Part shown: positions 62,241 to 64,000 of the stretch, piece by piece
Layout: the number at the start of each line of letters is the position of its first letter
Position numbering within the stretch: position 1 is the stretch's first letter
NCBI GenBank assembly: GCA_964620045.1
Contig: CAZUJL010000007.1
Span: 1-64,000 of the forward strand
DNA length: 64,000 bases
Direction of reading: 5' to 3'
From: VFKU01 sp964620045
Lineage (GTDB): Bacteria > Hydrogenedentota > Hydrogenedentia > Hydrogenedentales > GCA-2746185
Position numbers and translations under genes: made by a program
The notes under the pieces: generated by a model
The model's input: only the letters and a program-made list of their open reading frames with translations
Databases searched by the model: none
Told to the model about the DNA's origin: nothing

Positions 62241-63284
62241 TTACATCGCACAGAGCCGTTGGGCTGCATCGACGTCGGTGATAAGGTTATTTACCATTCG
62301 AGTCTTGAGTGCCACATGAATCGCCTTCGCCTTGCGCATTCCTCCTGCAATCGCTATTACTCTGCGGCCACTGGTCGCGAGGGATTGAAGACGATCGATT
62401 TCCAATCCGTCGACAAATTCGTTTAGACGAGGAACCTGATCCGACACGTCACGCCCTTGGGCGTCGAATACCCGATTGCAGATTTCGCCTATGACTCCGA
62501 GCGATAGGAAGTTCTTCAGCTTAATGCCTCGTCGAACCATCATGCGAAAATAGGTGCCACTCTCAGACTTATCTTCGAGATGTCCGACGCCCAGTAGGGC
62601 GACATCCAATGATGCTGCGCGCCTGAGTATTATTTCTCGACATGTCTTGTAGGAGGCCGACCAGTCGGCGAGGGTTCGGAGGGTTCCTGGCATTGGTTGC
62701 ACCGCGTACGCGGGTGGTTCTTCCTTAGAGTGACCTTCCGGATCGGGAGCACGATCAAGCACCCATTTACCGCACGCCATGCCTACCAGCGTAAACGGTG
62801 CACAGTCCAAATGCCACGAGGATTCCGTCTCGACCGTCAGTTGCGTTAGGCGCATCTTGTCGTACTTGTGAGGAGTGAGTGATTCAATTAGCTCCTTGAG
62901 AGTAGAACCACAGCTTATACCAACGTGTTGACCCGAAGAGAGTAATTCCGACTCGTTTTCGAGATAGCGTGCTGCCGACTGGGCCAAAGCACTTCGATAC
63001 GCTGGATAAATGTCTTTCGTCGGTGGAAGAACGGGAAACACGGCCGCATTCTGCAGGCCATACTTGCGTAAGAGTTCCAGCTCCAATGCTTTGTCGCGCG
63101 GTAGTCTAAAACTTATCTCTACAAGCCCTTTGTCTCGGGCGTGCTTGAGCAACCGGCTGACGGTTGCTTTGTCCACCTTCAGTTCCCGCGCGATTTTCTG
63201 CTGCGTCGGGCGATCATGGGCGTAATACATTTGCGCGGCAAGCGCGGCGAGATGATCACGATCACTGGTGCGAGCATCTATCAT
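62241..63284 (-). CDS. SorC-family sugar-responsive transcriptional regulator
   Basis: 347 residues. The N-terminal HTH (about 20-50) is QQKIARELKVDKATVSRLLK. The C-terminal sugar-phosphate-binding domain has VGISCGSTLKELIESL and LGVIGEICNRVFDAQGRDVS, typical of SorC/DeoR-like regulators such as SorC, CggR and LsrR. It would repress or activate a nearby sugar-use operon on sensing a phosphorylated sugar; that operon is probably to the right, beyond the window. It has no archaeal-type promoter. Confidence 0.9.
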   Translation of the reverse strand: MIDARTSDRDHLAALAAQMYYAHDRPTQQKIARELKVDKATVSRLLKHARDKGLVEISFRLPRDKALELELLRKYGLQNAAVFPVLPPTKDIYPAYRSALAQSAARYLENESELLSSGQHVGISCGSTLKELIESLTPHKYDKMRLTQLTVETESSWHLDCAPFTLVGMACGKWVLDRAPDPEGHSKEEPPAYAVQPMPGTLRTLADWSASYKTCREIILRRAASLDVALLGVGHLEDKSESGTYFRMMVRRGIKLKNFLSLGVIGEICNRVFDAQGRDVSDQVPRLNEFVDGLEIDRLQSLATSGRRVIAIAGGMRKAKAIHVALKTRMVNNLITDVDAAQRLCAM

Positions 63285-63788
63285 TTATGCACCTTTGGGA
63301 CGTTTACACTCGAGAATACGTTAGCAATAAATTGCGGGTCGTGCAACAGGAATCGATTCTCGTTTTGTTCGGTATCTCAAGCATTTCCAAGTCACTACGC
63401 AATTTATGGGCCGATTCGAAGTGAGGAAGAAAATCCGAAACGCAATACGTGTGCCGTTACCGCATCAGCGGATGATTGACGTTCTGGGCATCATGGAGTA
63501 ACATGACCGATGGTCTGCGGCTTCGATCCGATCAGGAGGATTTGGATGCGATTCCGGCAATGAATCATGTGCGGGATAGATTCCACGGTTTGTAACTTTC
63601 GCGCATGACAAAAAAAGCCCCCGCAACGGCGCGGCACGCCGTGCGAGGGAAGTGCACCAAGAACAGTTTACGGATTTGCTCAGCGTTGTCGACGAAGAGC
63701 CCGTTTCCGCTCTTGGATCGCTCAGTATAAGTGCTAAGGGCGAAAATCGCAAGAGCGGCACGGGGTGCATTTGTGAGGATGCGCTCCT
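63285..63788. other. Intergenic region right of the SorC gene
   Basis: About 500 bases. It should hold the SorC promoter (no clean match found) and a minus-strand terminator at 63608-63649. A 30-codon plus-strand frame at 63503-63595 has GGAG before it but no other support. Confidence 0.4.
63608..63649 (-). terminator. Rho-independent terminator on the minus strand
   Basis: Read leftward: a GC-rich imperfect stem (CCCTCGCACGGCG / CGCCGTTGCGGGGG with a short loop) followed by CTTTTTTTGTC. It implies a leftward transcript arriving from beyond 63650, although no minus-strand gene was recognised there. Confidence 0.65.
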
Positions 63789-64000
63789 GTGTACGACGAT
63801 CTCGAAAATGGTCTGTATGTCCCTGCCGACTGGGCGCTTGGCCCTGTTTACGACCCCCCTTTTTACGAATGTCTGTGTCCCGTGCGAGCAGCAGACGCTA
63901 ATGTGGACTCACGTTTCCTAACCACGCACATCGAGATGGATTGCGGGGCTCAACTAGGGCGATACGTCCAGTTCAACGTGATCGCGGGGTATCTGCGGAA
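63789..64000 (+). CDS. Unknown protein, 5' part only
   Basis: An open frame from GTG 63789 runs to the window end without a stop (70 codons). AGGA lies 10 bases before the GTG and an in-frame stop lies just upstream at 63774. The protein starts VYDDLENGLYVPADWALGPV and continues with a mix of residues typical of a soluble enzyme; no family was recognised. Its place next to a SorC regulator would fit a sugar-related gene, which is inference only. Confidence 0.45.
   Translation, partial: MYDDLENGLYVPADWALGPVYDPPFYECLCPVRAADANVDSRFLTTHIEMDCGAQLGRYVQFNVIAGYLR

Noticed and set aside
63652..63921. 89-codon plus-strand frame near the right edge
   Set aside because: Another frame starting at 63789 is open to the end of the window, has a ribosome site and more protein-like composition.
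1..64000. CRISPR arrays, rRNA genes, complete tRNA genes, retron or reverse-transcriptase signatures
   Set aside because: No regularly spaced repeats, rRNA or complete tRNA sequence and no YxDD protein motif were recognised.

Overview
The window comes from a Gram-negative-type bacterium. It carries a complex I operon with NuoE, NuoF and a long cluster-rich NuoG, a 3' half of an initiator tRNA with encoded CCA, prolipoprotein diacylglyceryl transferase, and an HME-RND/outer-membrane-factor copper pump. The phylum cannot be settled from the sequence. A deep-branching lineage is as possible as a proteobacterium. The first 11.8 kb (nuo) is clearly GC-richer than the rest.

Layout. (1) 1-11785: nuoD (3' end) to nuoN, tightly packed on the + strand and closed by a strong terminator. 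(2) 11853-11898: the 3' half of a tRNA-fMet(CAT) on the minus strand, cut at the anticodon loop. This is the usual scar of a tyrosine-integrase island, so what follows is read as island DNA. No reconstituted tRNA or integrase was seen before the window ends. (3) 12-34.8 kb: a copper/heavy-metal island with cusCBA, a second outer-membrane factor, multicopper oxidase, cytochrome c, a double metal-binding (YHS-like) protein, Lgt, a LolA-like protein, a site-2-type protease, CopB ATPase, and three small exported Cys-cluster proteins. It contains several decayed genes: a second lgt, a second LolA-like gene, a frameshifted DUF5676-type gene and an IS630-type relic. A 22-bp near-identical direct repeat lies at both ends (12017 and 34814). 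(4) 34960-49349: an eight-gene leftward defence operon, XRE regulator-hsdM-hsdS-GmrSD/DUF262-gajA-gajB-hsdR-YgjP-like peptidase. A Gabija pair and a type IV-like nuclease are nested inside a type I restriction-modification system. (5) 49640-61940: a segment of a different character. It holds an Orc1/Cdc6-family initiator, a HerA/DUF87 ATPase with a coiled-coil partner, an ArdC-like protein, a vWA/metallopeptidase-MoxR-SAP-like module and many small unknown genes. Most of its transcription units start from archaeal-looking BRE/TATA elements at leaderless or near-leaderless distance from the start codon. (6) 62241-64000: a SorC-family sugar-responsive regulator and the beginning of an unknown gene.

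How it fits together. Region 3 would detoxify copper: CopB exports it from the cytoplasm, the Cus pump clears the periplasm, and the oxidase converts Cu(I). Region 4 would protect against phage. Region 5 looks like the replication and transfer core of an archaeal-type mobile replicon, either integrated in, or mis-assembled with, a bacterial genome. Region 5 is the most unusual part of the window. All functional calls rest on motifs read by eye. No database search was run.
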